54,545 nt of DNA from Gammaproteobacteria bacterium (lineage in GTDB: Bacteria; Pseudomonadota; Gammaproteobacteria; DSM-16500), in the NCBI GenBank assembly GCA_013288815.1, contig JABDBD010000018.1:1478-56022 (forward strand), read 5' to 3'. Positions 28,246 to 37,915 of this stretch are shown piece by piece. The notes under the pieces are model-generated. The model was not told the DNA's origin and made no database searches. It worked only from the letters and a program-made list of their open reading frames with translations. Position 1 is the stretch's first letter. Each line of letters starts with the position of its first letter. The position numbers and the translations under genes were made by a program.

Positions 28246-30459
28246 TTATTTACGTAGTAACTCAACCTGCTTATTAGCATAAATTAAACGCTCAGCAAGT
28301 GTCTGGATAATGAATCCATCAAAAGCAACAGCCAAATGAGGAGCTTGTTTTTTCATCTCCTCTATCTTTGCAAGGGTAAGCTTTTGTAAAACACAATCCT
28401 GCTCGACGATAACAGAAGCTGAACGTGGCTGATGGATATACAAAGCAATTTCACCCACTATATTTCCAGGGCCAATGGTCCTTAACCGTATTTTTTGATG
28501 GCCTTCTAAATAAATAGTCACCTGACCTGATTCGATATAATAAAGCTCACTCGATGGATCTCCTTGACGAAATAAGTAACTGTCCTTACTGAGCGCGACT
28601 TTCTCAAAATAATTTTTGAATTGACCAATGGCTTGGTTATCACTCACATATTCGCGCAGCCTGATCTCTAAAGAAAAAACTTGTTCTGACGTTATTTTTT
28701 TCTTTTCAAGAATATCATCTTCACACCATTCCAACGCGCTATCGCACGTTTGAAAAACTTTCAGAGCAGAACCTTCAGTTATCACATTACTTTTCTCTAA
28801 TAATTCATAAATTTTATGATCGACATCAGTTAAAAAAATTAAAACTTTTTTCTTCTCAGCCAGTTGTTTTATTTTTTCGAAACTGACTGTTGCAGAGCAA
28901 TCTAATCCCGTTAAGTGACTAAAATCATAAATAATATATTTTACTTCTGCGAAGTGCTTAAACCTATCCTGAAGTTTTTTTAACAGTGCATTTGCATTTC
29001 CAAAAAATAAAAAATTCTGCAATTGAAAATACAATATTTCAGTTGAGTACTTCTGCAATATTTTTTGTGTATCAGGATCACGCTGTTTATTGCTATGCAA
29101 ATAGTCTCCTTTCAACATCGATTTGACAACACTGATATGGCTATACTTAACGACAAAAAATCCGATAGAAATTAATATTCCCGCCAAAATACCTTGCAAC
29201 AAACCTACGATAGCAATGACTAATAAAATCGAAATAATAATAACGAAATCAGGCCAAGGAAGTGTTTTTCGAATATCGTAAACCCAATGTTTTAGAAATG
29301 ACATACCAAAATACATTAGCAGGGAACCCACAAGAAGACGAGGGACATACGCTAATACAGTCAACCCAATAAATATTCCAACAATACAAATCAAGGCAGC
29401 AAACAAACCTGCTAAACGCGAATGTGAAGCGGCACCATGCTGGGTTTTATAGTTTAACATGGTATCTGTTACTGTCATATAACCTGTTATGCCTCCCACC
29501 AAACTCGATAAAAAATTCCCTACACCAGCAACGCATAGCTCACGATTAAAATTAATATCTTTTTTAAGCGAAACCTCTAATCCAGTTGCATTAAATAATA
29601 TAGCAATTGTACTTAATAAAGAGATTGCCAACATGTTAGTTATTTGAGAAAAAACGGTATACCAAGCGATATGATGTAAATCAATGCTATGCACTGACAG
29701 TGCCTTTCCGCCTGACTTGGCTAGATTTAGTAAATATCCCTGATCTCTGACATCACTCATCGGTATCTTAAAAACAAACACAACCGCATAAAATAAAACA
29801 ACTCCTCCTAAGATAAGTGAAGGCCACTGCAGCGGATGATGCGTTCCCTCCGTCAACTTTATTAATAAAATGGCATATATTAGCGCTGGCAACCAGTGAA
29901 GCAGCACCATCCCATCAGCAAACAATGCAGATACACCATTCAGCGTAGGAACAAGAACAGTAAACGAACCAGAAAACAAGAACCAGCCGATACCCGCTAG
30001 AAATCCTCCGACAACAGGATAAGGCATGAAAGAAACAAGATTACCAATTTTTAAAACACCCAAAATAATAAAAAGTATTCCTGTTATCGCCGTTGCCATT
30101 CCTACTGAAATAAATACAGTAGATAAGACAGAGTCAGTAGAATGTTGTGCAGCTAACATAGAAGCAACAGATGCTGCCATAATTGAGAATACTGCTAACG
30201 ACTCATCCTGCGCTTCTGCAATTGCAATCGGCAACGAGCTAAACAAGGCTGTTATTGTCATAACAATCGCAGCCCCCGTCAAAACCATTATAAATCCCAG
30301 CGAAAAATACTCTGTTAATTGACCCGAATACACAAATGCTGAATACGACACAGCACCAATAATTGCATTCAATCCAATGATGAGGCCTGCAATAGCATTG
30401 ACAGATAATTGAGAAAACGTAGTAGGCAAGTCGAGTTTTTTGATCAGTGTCTTTGGCAT
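28246..30459 (-). CDS. SulP anion transporter with STAS and cyclic-nucleotide-binding domains
   Basis: The 737-residue inner-membrane protein starts at an ATG with AAGGA nearby. Residues about 15-450 are a multi-helix SulP/SLC26 transporter core (VGNFLSSLVGGITGYMTVTDTMLNYKTQHGAASHSRLAGL). Residues about 480-590 form a STAS domain (YIIYDFSHLTGLDCSATVSFEKI). Residues about 615-730 are a CRP/cNMP-binding beta-roll (SYLFRQGDPSSELYYIESG; GEIALYIHQPRSASV, the phosphate-binding cassette). The fusion suggests transport gated by a cyclic nucleotide or similar ligand. Substrate unknown: sulphate, bicarbonate and dicarboxylates are all possible. It follows gshB by 18 bp and may be co-transcribed. Confidence 0.92.
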   Translation of the reverse strand: MPKTLIKKLDLPTTFSQLSVNAIAGLIIGLNAIIGAVSYSAFVYSGQLTEYFSLGFIMVLTGAAIVMTITALFSSLPIAIAEAQDESLAVFSIMAASVASMLAAQHSTDSVLSTVFISVGMATAITGILFIILGVLKIGNLVSFMPYPVVGGFLAGIGWFLFSGSFTVLVPTLNGVSALFADGMVLLHWLPALIYAILLIKLTEGTHHPLQWPSLILGGVVLFYAVVFVFKIPMSDVRDQGYLLNLAKSGGKALSVHSIDLHHIAWYTVFSQITNMLAISLLSTIAILFNATGLEVSLKKDINFNRELCVAGVGNFLSSLVGGITGYMTVTDTMLNYKTQHGAASHSRLAGLFAALICIVGIFIGLTVLAYVPRLLVGSLLMYFGMSFLKHWVYDIRKTLPWPDFVIIISILLVIAIVGLLQGILAGILISIGFFVVKYSHISVVKSMLKGDYLHSNKQRDPDTQKILQKYSTEILYFQLQNFLFFGNANALLKKLQDRFKHFAEVKYIIYDFSHLTGLDCSATVSFEKIKQLAEKKKVLIFLTDVDHKIYELLEKSNVITEGSALKVFQTCDSALEWCEDDILEKKKITSEQVFSLEIRLREYVSDNQAIGQFKNYFEKVALSKDSYLFRQGDPSSELYYIESGQVTIYLEGHQKIRLRTIGPGNIVGEIALYIHQPRSASVIVEQDCVLQKLTLAKIEEMKKQAPHLAVAFDGFIIQTLAERLIYANKQVELLRK

Positions 30460-30477
30460 GATTTGTCCTTCTATCCA

Positions 30478-31416
30478 CTAACGAATGACATCTAACAACT
30501 GTGCACTAATATTCAAATGACATTGCTCATCAAGCTCTCGTATACAGGTCGGACTTGTTACGTTTATTTCAGTCAAATAATCTCCGATGACATCTAACCC
30601 CACAAAATACAGGCCTTTTTCTCGCAACGTAGGCCCCACTTGCTGACAAATCCAACGATCTCTCTCAGTGAGCGGCTGAGCAACTCCCTGCGCACCTGCT
30701 GCTAAATTACCTCGCCATTCTCCTTTCGCAGGAATTCGCGCAAGACAAAATGGGACAGGCTCACCATTAATCATCAAAATTCGCTTATCGCCTTTGGTTA
30801 TTTCAGGAATAAATTTTTGCGCCATCATGTAAGCGTTTTCAAAATGTGTCAGTGTTTCAAAAATGACATTGATATTCGCATCATTTTCATTGACCAAAAA
30901 AACGGAAGAACCACCCATCGCTTCCAAAGGCTTACAAACAATTTTTTTTTGTTCTCGCAAAAATTGATGTAGCAATGCGTGACTACGAGTCACTACGGTT
31001 GGTGGACAACACTGGGGAAACCACGCTGCAAATAATTTTTCATTCGCATCTCGCAAGGATTGCGGCTTATTGACTACAAAAACTCCTTGTTTTTCGGCAT
31101 GCTCTAGTAAATAAGTCGTGTAAATATATTCTCTATCAAACGGAGGATCCTTACGCATTAACATCATATCAAGATCCGCTAAAGCAATTTTTTTTGTCTC
31201 TCCAAATTCAAACCATTTATTTTTATCTTCATAAACAGTTAACTCACGGCTGTTTCCAAAAACAATGCCGTCACGTAAAAATAAATCACGCTGTTCGAAA
31301 TAAAAAATTTTCCAACCGCGGCGCGAGGCTTCCCACAACATGGCTAACGTACTATCTTTTTTTACATTGATGGAACCAATCGGATCCATCACGACGCCGA
31401 GGGATACTGTCATCAT
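30478..31416 (-). CDS. gshB: Glutathione synthetase
   Basis: GshB joins glycine to gamma-glutamylcysteine using ATP. The 312-residue protein has the N-terminal pre-ATP-grasp domain (LGVVMDPIGSINVKKDSTLAML) and ATP-grasp motifs (IVCKPLEAMGGSSVFLV, VPFCLARIPAKGEWRGNLAAGA, VGLDVIGDYLTEINVTSPT). Full length. The ATG overlaps the stop codon of gshA by four bases, so the pair is translationally coupled. Confidence 0.97.
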   Translation of the reverse strand: MMTVSLGVVMDPIGSINVKKDSTLAMLWEASRRGWKIFYFEQRDLFLRDGIVFGNSRELTVYEDKNKWFEFGETKKIALADLDMMLMRKDPPFDREYIYTTYLLEHAEKQGVFVVNKPQSLRDANEKLFAAWFPQCCPPTVVTRSHALLHQFLREQKKIVCKPLEAMGGSSVFLVNENDANINVIFETLTHFENAYMMAQKFIPEITKGDKRILMINGEPVPFCLARIPAKGEWRGNLAAGAQGVAQPLTERDRWICQQVGPTLREKGLYFVGLDVIGDYLTEINVTSPTCIRELDEQCHLNISAQLLDVIR

Positions 31417-32717
31417 GACTTCTTCTGTTGATCTAGAATTTCACGCGCTGCTGCTAACATACTTAATCGCGCAATAACACCATATGCATAAAAACGATTT
31501 TGACATTGGTCAGGTACATTATTTGGAACAGGTTTTTGACACGTATTGGCAAATGGTAAAGGCTCGAAATGCATTCCTGGCGCATTGAGATTTTCATCGA
31601 CTCCGCGTTCTTTGTGTAAACGATAAAATCCACCGACGACTCTCTCACCCCACAGATAGACAACAGGTTCAGCAACCGCATTATCATCACCCCACGTTTC
31701 AAATGTATGCACGCCTTCTTGCACAATCACACTGCTTACAGGTTGTCCGCCTTTGGATTTAGACATGTGCGTACGTTGTTTGCGATTTAATTTCAACATT
31801 TCATCAGTGCTTTTTACCATCATGACAGCCATACCATACGTGCCAGCATTTGCTTTGATAACAACATAAGGTTCATGAGGAATGTTATATTCGCTATATT
31901 TCTTCCGAATCTCTGTTAATAACTTATCAACATTTTCGACTAAACAATCTTGCCCCTTCCCTTCCATAAAATTCACTTCTTCACATTGCTTAAACAACGG
32001 AGAAATAAACCATGGATCAATGTCGATTAGCGTTGAAAATTCTTCGCTAATATCCGCATAATATTGAAAATGTTCTGTCTTCAAACGCTGGCTCCACCCC
32101 AACTCTGCAGGCGGAGTAATACGTTGATCTAAACCTTGCAAAAGATCAGGAATACCTTCCGATAAGTCATTGTTTAGCAAAATCAAATCTGGGACAAATC
32201 CATCCACTTGAATTTTATTTTTTACTCGCTTTAATGGTTCCAGTTTAATTCGACCCTGTTGTACTTCGACATCTTTCGCTTCAAGCAAATCAGGTAATAA
32301 AGAACCCACTCGCACAACGAACCCATCAGACTGTAACATCTCTAATAACGCACTCACATTTTCCCAATAAAATTGATTGCGTGTATGGTTTTCAGGAATT
32401 AATAAAATATTTCTGGCATTTGGCTCCAATTTTTTTAATGTTATTTTTGCAGCTTCACTCGATAAATTTACAAATTCTGGGTTTAATCTCAAATTATTAA
32501 AACCGCCAGGAAATAAATTCATATCGACAGGCGCCAATTTAAATCCTGCATTGCGCAAATCAACTGACCCATAAATCGGTGCAGGACTTTTTTGCCATTG
32601 AGCTTGCAACCAGCTTTCAATTTCTTTTTGCTTATCCAAAATATTTTTTTCTAATAATTGCAGAGGGCCTGTTAATGCCGTCGTTAAATGAGGTGTTTGA
32701 AAATATTCTGTTTGCAT
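31413..32717 (-). CDS. gshA: Glutamate-cysteine ligase, T. ferrooxidans type
   Basis: GshA catalyses the first, rate-limiting step of glutathione synthesis. The 434-residue protein belongs to the GshA type found in Acidithiobacillus and many Legionella/Coxiella-like bacteria rather than the E. coli type: YGSVDLRNAGFKLAPVDMNLFPGGFNNL at the N-terminus, PYVVIKANAGTYGMAVMMV and GVHTFE. The ATG has AAGGTG six bases upstream. The downstream partner is gshB; dsbD lies 9 bp upstream, so a thiol-redox operon dsbD-gshA-gshB is likely. Confidence 0.95.
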   Translation of the reverse strand: MQTEYFQTPHLTTALTGPLQLLEKNILDKQKEIESWLQAQWQKSPAPIYGSVDLRNAGFKLAPVDMNLFPGGFNNLRLNPEFVNLSSEAAKITLKKLEPNARNILLIPENHTRNQFYWENVSALLEMLQSDGFVVRVGSLLPDLLEAKDVEVQQGRIKLEPLKRVKNKIQVDGFVPDLILLNNDLSEGIPDLLQGLDQRITPPAELGWSQRLKTEHFQYYADISEEFSTLIDIDPWFISPLFKQCEEVNFMEGKGQDCLVENVDKLLTEIRKKYSEYNIPHEPYVVIKANAGTYGMAVMMVKSTDEMLKLNRKQRTHMSKSKGGQPVSSVIVQEGVHTFETWGDDNAVAEPVVYLWGERVVGGFYRLHKERGVDENLNAPGMHFEPLPFANTCQKPVPNNVPDQCQNRFYAYGVIARLSMLAAAREILDQQKKS

Positions 32718-32726
32718 ATTTGCACC

Positions 32727-34508
32727 TTAACAAGACTGCACATTGGGAGCGCAGAGGTTAGTTTTATTTCGTTCTAGATTAGCAAGAAAATCAGCTGTAT
32801 TAACTTCACCAATAATATTTTTGCTAGGCAAATCTTCGCCGGGTCTAAACAATAAAATAGTCGGTGGAGCAACGACCTGAAAACGTTTTAACAATGACTT
32901 GTCAAACATATTATTTTGGGTGACATCTGCTCGCAATAAAATATAATTCTGCAAAGCTCCTTTAACTTCTGTTTGAGTAAATACATTTTTATCCATTGCA
33001 ACACAAGAGACACACCAATCGGCATAAAAATCTAGCATCACTTTTTGATTATTTTGTTTTGCTTGCCTTAGCTCCGCATCTAATTGTTGCATGGACTGAA
33101 TGGTCACAAAGTGAAGTGACTGCGAAGCCTGGTGACTGATTGTTACACCGCTTAATGGTGCAAAAGGGTCTGAATTTCCCAATAGTGAACCGACAATCAA
33201 AATGAATCCATAGGTTAAAAAACTTATCCCTAACCCTCTATTGACTTTATGCCAATGGGGATGTGCCGCACGATAGCGCCAAAATAAAACAGCCGCAATA
33301 ATCGCTAACAAAGACCATAAAAATAAAATAACGGTAGGAGACAATATACGAGCCATCATCCAAATCGCGAGACCTAGCATCATCACACCAAACAATTGTT
33401 TGATGACATTCATCCACGCACCCGTTTTAGGCAACAACTTTCCAGCTGACGCACCAATAATCAGCAAAGGAATTCCCATACCTATTCCCAACGCCAACAA
33501 AGCCGTGCCGCCCAACACCACATCCCCCGTATTCCCAATATAGGCTAGAACACCGACTAGTGGCGCCGTCACACAAGGCGATACAATTAACGTTGAAATG
33601 GCTCCCATGAAAAATACACCAACGTAAGTTCCACTTTTTTGTCGATTACTGTGGGTAATCATCCAGTGATGCCATTTGCTCGGTAACGTCACTTCGTACA
33701 ATCCAAATAACGACAACGATAACAATACAAATACACCGCTAAATACGCTAATAACCCAAGGTTTTTGCAGTGCCGTTTGGATGCTGCTTCCTGCTGATGC
33801 AACAAGCATACCGGCTAAGGCATAGGCTATTGCCATTCCCAGCACATACGACAATGCCAAGGTAAACGCTTTTCCGGTACTAATCTTTTTTCCATAACCA
33901 ACAATAATCCCCGAAATAATTGGAATCATGGGTAAGACGCAAGGCGTAAACGCTAATAATAATCCTAGACCTAAAAAACCTAAAATAATTGCAAAATAAT
34001 GCTTACCAACTAACAATTGCGTCGCATAACCTTGATCATTTATTTTTTCAGGAGGCGTGTCTATTTCTCCTGAATTGATTGTATGATTTTGCAAATCCAC
34101 CTGAAGAGTTTGTTTGATGGGTGGATAGCAAAAACCTTGGCTCGAACAACCTTGGTAACTTACTTCAAGTACCCCTGTCTTTGTATTTCCAATGAGAGGA
34201 ATAGTCACACTTAAATTATCCGTGTAAGCTTGATACTTTCCACGAATTTTGTCTTGCTTCTCATGGCCTGGCGGCAAAACAACTTCGCCCAGCTTAGCAT
34301 TGTCGTTTGACGTAAACTCTATACTTACTCGATCTCGATATAAATAATAGGTGGGAGCAATAGTCCATTGTAAATTAAGCGTATTGGTATTATCTATCGA
34401 GCTTGCGAACTGAAATGCTTGATCTGCCGGCAAAGGTTGTATGGATTCTTGTGCAAAACTAATGGAAAGAATAGTGTAAAGGAAAAAACTGAATATTATT
34501 TTAATCAT
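32727..34508 (-). CDS. dsbD: Thiol:disulfide interchange protein DsbD
   Basis: DsbD carries electrons from cytoplasmic thioredoxin across the inner membrane to periplasmic disulfide isomerases and cytochrome c maturation proteins. The 593-residue protein has a signal peptide (cleavage near SFAQ), an alpha domain with the redox pair in CSSQGFCYPP, an eight-helix central domain with the paired cysteines in FTPCVLPMIP and VSPCVTAPL, and a C-terminal thioredoxin-like domain with CVSC (YADWCVSCVAMD). All six redox cysteines are present. AGGATAA precedes the ATG. Heads the dsbD-gshA-gshB run and is divergent from groESL. Confidence 0.97.
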   Translation of the reverse strand: MIKIIFSFFLYTILSISFAQESIQPLPADQAFQFASSIDNTNTLNLQWTIAPTYYLYRDRVSIEFTSNDNAKLGEVVLPPGHEKQDKIRGKYQAYTDNLSVTIPLIGNTKTGVLEVSYQGCSSQGFCYPPIKQTLQVDLQNHTINSGEIDTPPEKINDQGYATQLLVGKHYFAIILGFLGLGLLLAFTPCVLPMIPIISGIIVGYGKKISTGKAFTLALSYVLGMAIAYALAGMLVASAGSSIQTALQKPWVISVFSGVFVLLSLSLFGLYEVTLPSKWHHWMITHSNRQKSGTYVGVFFMGAISTLIVSPCVTAPLVGVLAYIGNTGDVVLGGTALLALGIGMGIPLLIIGASAGKLLPKTGAWMNVIKQLFGVMMLGLAIWMMARILSPTVILFLWSLLAIIAAVLFWRYRAAHPHWHKVNRGLGISFLTYGFILIVGSLLGNSDPFAPLSGVTISHQASQSLHFVTIQSMQQLDAELRQAKQNNQKVMLDFYADWCVSCVAMDKNVFTQTEVKGALQNYILLRADVTQNNMFDKSLLKRFQVVAPPTILLFRPGEDLPSKNIIGEVNTADFLANLERNKTNLCAPNVQSC

Positions 34509-34530
34509 GAGTTATCCTCAAAAGCCCCGG

Positions 34531-34745
34531 CAATTTCCCTTCTCCCCTTGTGGGAGAAGGTGGTCCGTAGGACCGGATGAGGGGGCGTTTAAGACCGAGC
34601 CTCATCTAAAAAAATAAACAAATGGAAGAGCGTTCAGGACGGTCTCCCCATAAAAACTATCATTAGCCGTCATGGCCCCCTCATCCGCCCTGCGGGCAGA
34701 CACGTAAACACTCTTACATACCCACAAGGGGGAGAAGGGAAATTG
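34531..34745. repeat. 215-bp palindromic intergenic repeat upstream of groESL
   Basis: The outer arms (CAATTTCCCTTCTCCCC near 34531 and its complement ending at 34745) and inner arms (GGATGAGGGGGC at 34575-34586, complement at 34675-34686) make a long nested inverted repeat. GC-rich CCCTTCTCCCC/GATGAGGGG sequences of this type recur as intergenic repeats in many proteobacterial genomes. Non-coding and probably a MITE-like element. It fills most of the 429-bp gap between dsbD and groES. Confidence 0.7.
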
Positions 34746-34781
34746 TCATGACATTATACCGTATTTTTACACGAATATCCC

Positions 34782-34809
34782 TTGACTCTACACTTTTTCA
34801 AGATATTAT
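34782..34809 (+). promoter_or_regulatory. groESL sigma70 promoter
   Basis: -35 TTGACT (34782-34787), 16-bp spacer, -10 TATTAT (34804-34809). Transcription would start inside the CIRCE operator that begins at 34809, so a repressor bound there would block it. Confidence 0.75.
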
Positions 34810-34835
34810 TGGCACTCTCAACTTGAGAGTGCCAA
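34809..34835. promoter_or_regulatory. CIRCE operator (HrcA binding site)
   Basis: TTGGCACTC, nine-base spacer, GAGTGCCAA: the 9-9-9 architecture of CIRCE (consensus TTAGCACTC-N9-GAGTGCTAA), with one compensated change per arm. HrcA represses groESL and dnaK operons through this element. hrcA itself is not in the window. Confidence 0.93.
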
Positions 34836-34850
34836 TGTCTGCCCCCATAT
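34822..34850 (+). promoter_or_regulatory. Sigma32-like heat-shock promoter overlapping CIRCE
   Basis: CTTGAGA (34822-34828), 14-bp spacer, CCCCATAT (34843-34850) closely fits the sigma32 consensus CTTGAAA-N12-14-CCCCATNT. Its -35 lies inside the right half of CIRCE, so HrcA would also occlude it. About 80 bp upstream of groES. Confidence 0.7.
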
Positions 34851-34937
34851 ATACCTCACGGGTGAATAAACAGATAGATACACCCATAGGTAATATACAA
34901 GAAGATTATTTTTAATGTCATTTGGAGAAACATAAAT

Positions 34938-35228
34938 ATGAGTAAGATTCGTCCGTTATCCGACCGAGTTGTTGTCCAAGCTCAAGAAACTGAATTAAAA
35001 ACCCCAGGTGGAATTGTTATTCCAGATACCGCCGATAAAGACAAGCCTATTCGCGGCAAAGTGATTGCGATTGGAAATGGCAAATATATTGAAGGCAAAC
35101 TCCAACCACTACAAGTTAAAATTGGCGACAACGTTTTGTTTGGCAAATATGCTGGCACCAATATCAAATTAGAAAACACTGAATATCTCGTGATGCGCGA
35201 AGAAGACATCATGGGCGTGCTGGAATAA
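34938..35228 (+). CDS. groES: Co-chaperonin GroES
   Basis: The 96-residue lid of the GroEL chamber forms a heptameric cap. [13 protein letters not shown] at the start, the mobile-loop region [21 protein letters not shown] and the C-terminal [15 protein letters not shown] are all canonical. A GGAG ribosome site lies about ten bases upstream. First gene of the groESL operon. Confidence 0.98.
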   Translation: MSKIRPLSDRVVVQAQETELKTPGGIVIPDTADKDKPIRGKVIAIGNGKYIEGKLQPLQVKIGDNVLFGKYAGTNIKLENTEYLVMREEDIMGVLE

Positions 35229-35281
35229 GTATAACATCACTGATTTATTAAATTGACTATAAACTAAAGAGGAAAATAATC

Positions 35282-36946
35282 ATGGCTGCTAAAGATGTAA
35301 GATTTGCCGATGATGCGCGTCAACTCATGCTGGCTGGCGTAAACGAACTTGCGAATGCAGTTCAAATCACCATGGGACCACGTGGTCGTAACGTTGTAAT
35401 TGATAAATCCTTTGGTGCACCTACTGTTACTAAAGACGGTGTTTCTGTAGCAAAAGAAATTGAATTTAAAGATAAATTCAAAAATATGGGCGCTCAGATG
35501 GTTAAAGAAGTTGCGTCACAAACTTCTGATGAAGCTGGCGACGGTACAACAACTGCTACTGTATTAGCACGTCAAATTCTGGTAGAAGGCTTGAAAGCTG
35601 TTGTGGCTGGCTTCAATCCAATGGATTTAAAGCGCGGCATCGACAAGGCTGTTGCTGTTGCTGTAGATGCTTTGAAAAAACTATCTGTTCCTTGCAAAGA
35701 CGACAAAGCAATTGCGCAAGTTGGAACAATCTCCGCTAATTCCGATGAATCCATTGGCGAAATCATTGCAAATGCAATGGCTAAAGTGGGCAAAGAAGGC
35801 GTGATCACCGTTGAAGAAGGTTCTGGTTTAGAAAATGAATTAGATGTTGTTGAAGGTATGCAGTTTGATCGTGGGTACCTCTCACCTTACTTCATCACCA
35901 ACCAACAAAACATGTCAGCTGAATTAGAAAATCCATTCATCTTAATCGTTGACAAAAAAATCTCTTCTATTCGTGATTTATTACCTGCACTCGAAGCAGT
36001 TGCTAAATCCGGCAGATCATTATTGATTATTGCTGAAGACGTTGAAGGCGAAGCATTAGCAACTCTCGTTGTTAACCACATGCGCGGCATCGTAAAAGTA
36101 TGCGCAGTCAAAGCACCTGGTTTTGGTGATCGTCGTAAAGAAATGTTGCAAGACATTGCTACACTAACCAAATCACAAGTTATCGCTGAAGAAGTTGGCC
36201 GCACCCTTGAGTCAACCACTCTCGCTGACTTAGGTTCTGCTAAACGTATTCACATCACCAAAGATAACACCACGATTATCGATGGCGCTGGCGATAAAAA
36301 AGAAATTGAAGACCGCATCAAACAATTGCATGCTCGCATTGCTGACACAAGCTCTGACTATGACAGAGAAAAATTGCAAGAACGCGTTGCAAAATTAGCA
36401 GGCGGCGTTGCTGTTATCAAAGTTGGTGCAGGCTCTGAAATCGAAATGAAAGAAAAGAAAGCTCGCGTTGAAGATGCACTTCACGCTACACGTGCTGCAG
36501 TTGAAGAAGGCGTTGTTCCTGGTGGCGGCGTTGCATTAGTTCGCGCATTGCAAGCTATCAAAAACATCAAAGGCGCTAACGATGGCCAAGACATGGGTAT
36601 TTCCTTAACCCGCAAGGCACTTGAAGCTCCTTTACGTCAAATCGTTGCAAACGCTGGTTACGAAGCTTCTGTTGTTATCAACAAAGTTATCGAAGGCAAA
36701 GGCAACTTTGGTTTCAATGCTGCAACCGGTGAATACGGCGACATGATTGAAATGGGTATCTTGGATCCTACCAAAGTAACCCGCACCGCATTACAACTCG
36801 CTGCATCTGTTTCCGGTATGATGATTACCACAGAATGCATGATCACTGACATGCCAAAAGAAGAATCCGCTGATATGGGTGGCGCTGGTGGTATGGGCGG
36901 CATGGGTGGTATGGGCGGAATGGGTGGCATGGGCGGAATGATGTAA
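35282..36946 (+). CDS. groEL: Chaperonin GroEL
   Basis: The 554-residue ATP-dependent folding chamber subunit has the canonical ATP-site motifs ([23 protein letters not shown] in two blocks, [11 protein letters not shown] with the catalytic Asp), an intact apical domain, the [13 protein letters not shown] segment, and a long GGM-repeat C-terminal tail. Codon usage is slightly richer in GC than the neighbours, as expected for a highly expressed gene. GAGGA lies eight bases upstream; 53 bp after groES. Confidence 0.99.
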   Translation: MAAKDVRFADDARQLMLAGVNELANAVQITMGPRGRNVVIDKSFGAPTVTKDGVSVAKEIEFKDKFKNMGAQMVKEVASQTSDEAGDGTTTATVLARQILVEGLKAVVAGFNPMDLKRGIDKAVAVAVDALKKLSVPCKDDKAIAQVGTISANSDESIGEIIANAMAKVGKEGVITVEEGSGLENELDVVEGMQFDRGYLSPYFITNQQNMSAELENPFILIVDKKISSIRDLLPALEAVAKSGRSLLIIAEDVEGEALATLVVNHMRGIVKVCAVKAPGFGDRRKEMLQDIATLTKSQVIAEEVGRTLESTTLADLGSAKRIHITKDNTTIIDGAGDKKEIEDRIKQLHARIADTSSDYDREKLQERVAKLAGGVAVIKVGAGSEIEMKEKKARVEDALHATRAAVEEGVVPGGGVALVRALQAIKNIKGANDGQDMGISLTRKALEAPLRQIVANAGYEASVVINKVIEGKGNFGFNAATGEYGDMIEMGILDPTKVTRTALQLAASVSGMMITTECMITDMPKEESADMGGAGGMGGMGGMGGMGGMGGMM

Positions 36947-36965
36947 CCCTAACGTTCCATTGAAA

Positions 36966-36990
36966 AACCCCGCCTTGCGGGGTTTTTTTT
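36966..36990 (+). terminator. groESL intrinsic terminator
   Basis: AACCCCGC, loop CTT, GCGGGGTT followed by an uninterrupted T-run, 19 bp after the groEL stop. A textbook rho-independent terminator. Confidence 0.95.
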
Positions 36991-37043
36991 GTCTTCGTGA
37001 TGAAATCTATATATGTATTGAACAAGACATGATACCATACTGC

Positions 37044-37061
37044 CCAATATACATATATTGG
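37044..37061. promoter_or_regulatory. 18-bp palindrome upstream of unknown gene
   Basis: CCAATATA-CA-TATATTGG is a perfect inverted repeat, nested within GATACCA...TGGTATC (37031 onward to about 37065). It ends 29 bp before the ATG of the 204-residue protein and overlaps its likely promoter region. Candidate operator. Confidence 0.5.
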
Positions 37062-37090
37062 TATCAATATAGATCTAAAACGAGGGCATT

Positions 37091-37705
37091 ATGTTTTCAT
37101 ACGAAAAGTTCTTAAGCGAGCGCTCTTTCGGAGCTAATAAACCACAACCTACCGAAAAAAAATATCAATCTCTACCGGCTCGTCCACTAGCACCCCAAAT
37201 AAAACAAAAATCACAGGCTGAAATAAACAGAGAAAATTTTTTATTACATTTAAACACTCGTCGCCAAGCACTCCAAAATAACGTAAAAAACCTCCATGAA
37301 CTAGCAGCAAAATATACCCATGAATCAGCACTCACAGGTTTATCTTACGCCTATCAGGATATTGAAGACTTAAGAAAAGTTACTGAATATTTACATGATG
37401 CCTTAGATGTTGTCACCGTTAAAAACCCAACATCAGAAACACTGGCTGACTTAGAAAATTTTCTTGAAGATAAAGATTACTATAAAAAAATTGAAACGAG
37501 AGTTAACAGAATCATTCAAAGATTTCCCAAAGCTGATCCGACTCACAAAGCAGAAGCCGTATTAGTCGTCAATAAAATTAAAAATAATCATGACGAATCA
37601 AAATCGCAACTAAAAAATACCGTTGCAGCCAAGCTAGCTAACGAAACAGAATTGAAGAACACAGAAACACCAGGAACACCGACTTTGCTGGATACTTATT
37701 TTTAA
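37091..37705 (+). CDS. Unknown helical protein (204 aa)
   Basis: The ATG at 37091 has GAGGG six bases upstream. The 204-residue product has a Pro/Lys-rich N-terminal 45 residues (likely disordered), a helical middle (QALQNNVKNLHELAAKYTHESALTGLSYAYQDIEDLRKVTEYLHDAL in several blocks), and a polar C-terminal tail ending in PTLLDTYF. No signal peptide, membrane segment or known domain. It sits alone between groESL and the Sco gene, with a palindromic upstream site. The 210 bp downstream (37706-37915) hold nothing I can identify beyond a probable promoter for the next gene. Confidence 0.75.
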   Translation: MFSYEKFLSERSFGANKPQPTEKKYQSLPARPLAPQIKQKSQAEINRENFLLHLNTRRQALQNNVKNLHELAAKYTHESALTGLSYAYQDIEDLRKVTEYLHDALDVVTVKNPTSETLADLENFLEDKDYYKKIETRVNRIIQRFPKADPTHKAEAVLVVNKIKNNHDESKSQLKNTVAAKLANETELKNTETPGTPTLLDTYF

Positions 37706-37915
37706 TTTAAAGCAGATCTCTTTTTACTAAAAATCAGGATTGAGGAAGTTACGATAGGTTTTTTGATAATATTCGTTGAAACTTCCAATGCTGAGCATTA
37801 GTTAATCATAAATTGCAACTATCATGCAATATTTCTCCGCGCGCTTATAAATAATGACTTTTTAATTGTTAAACATACGATTAGAATCAATAAGACTCTT
37901 CATTTAAAGATCAAT

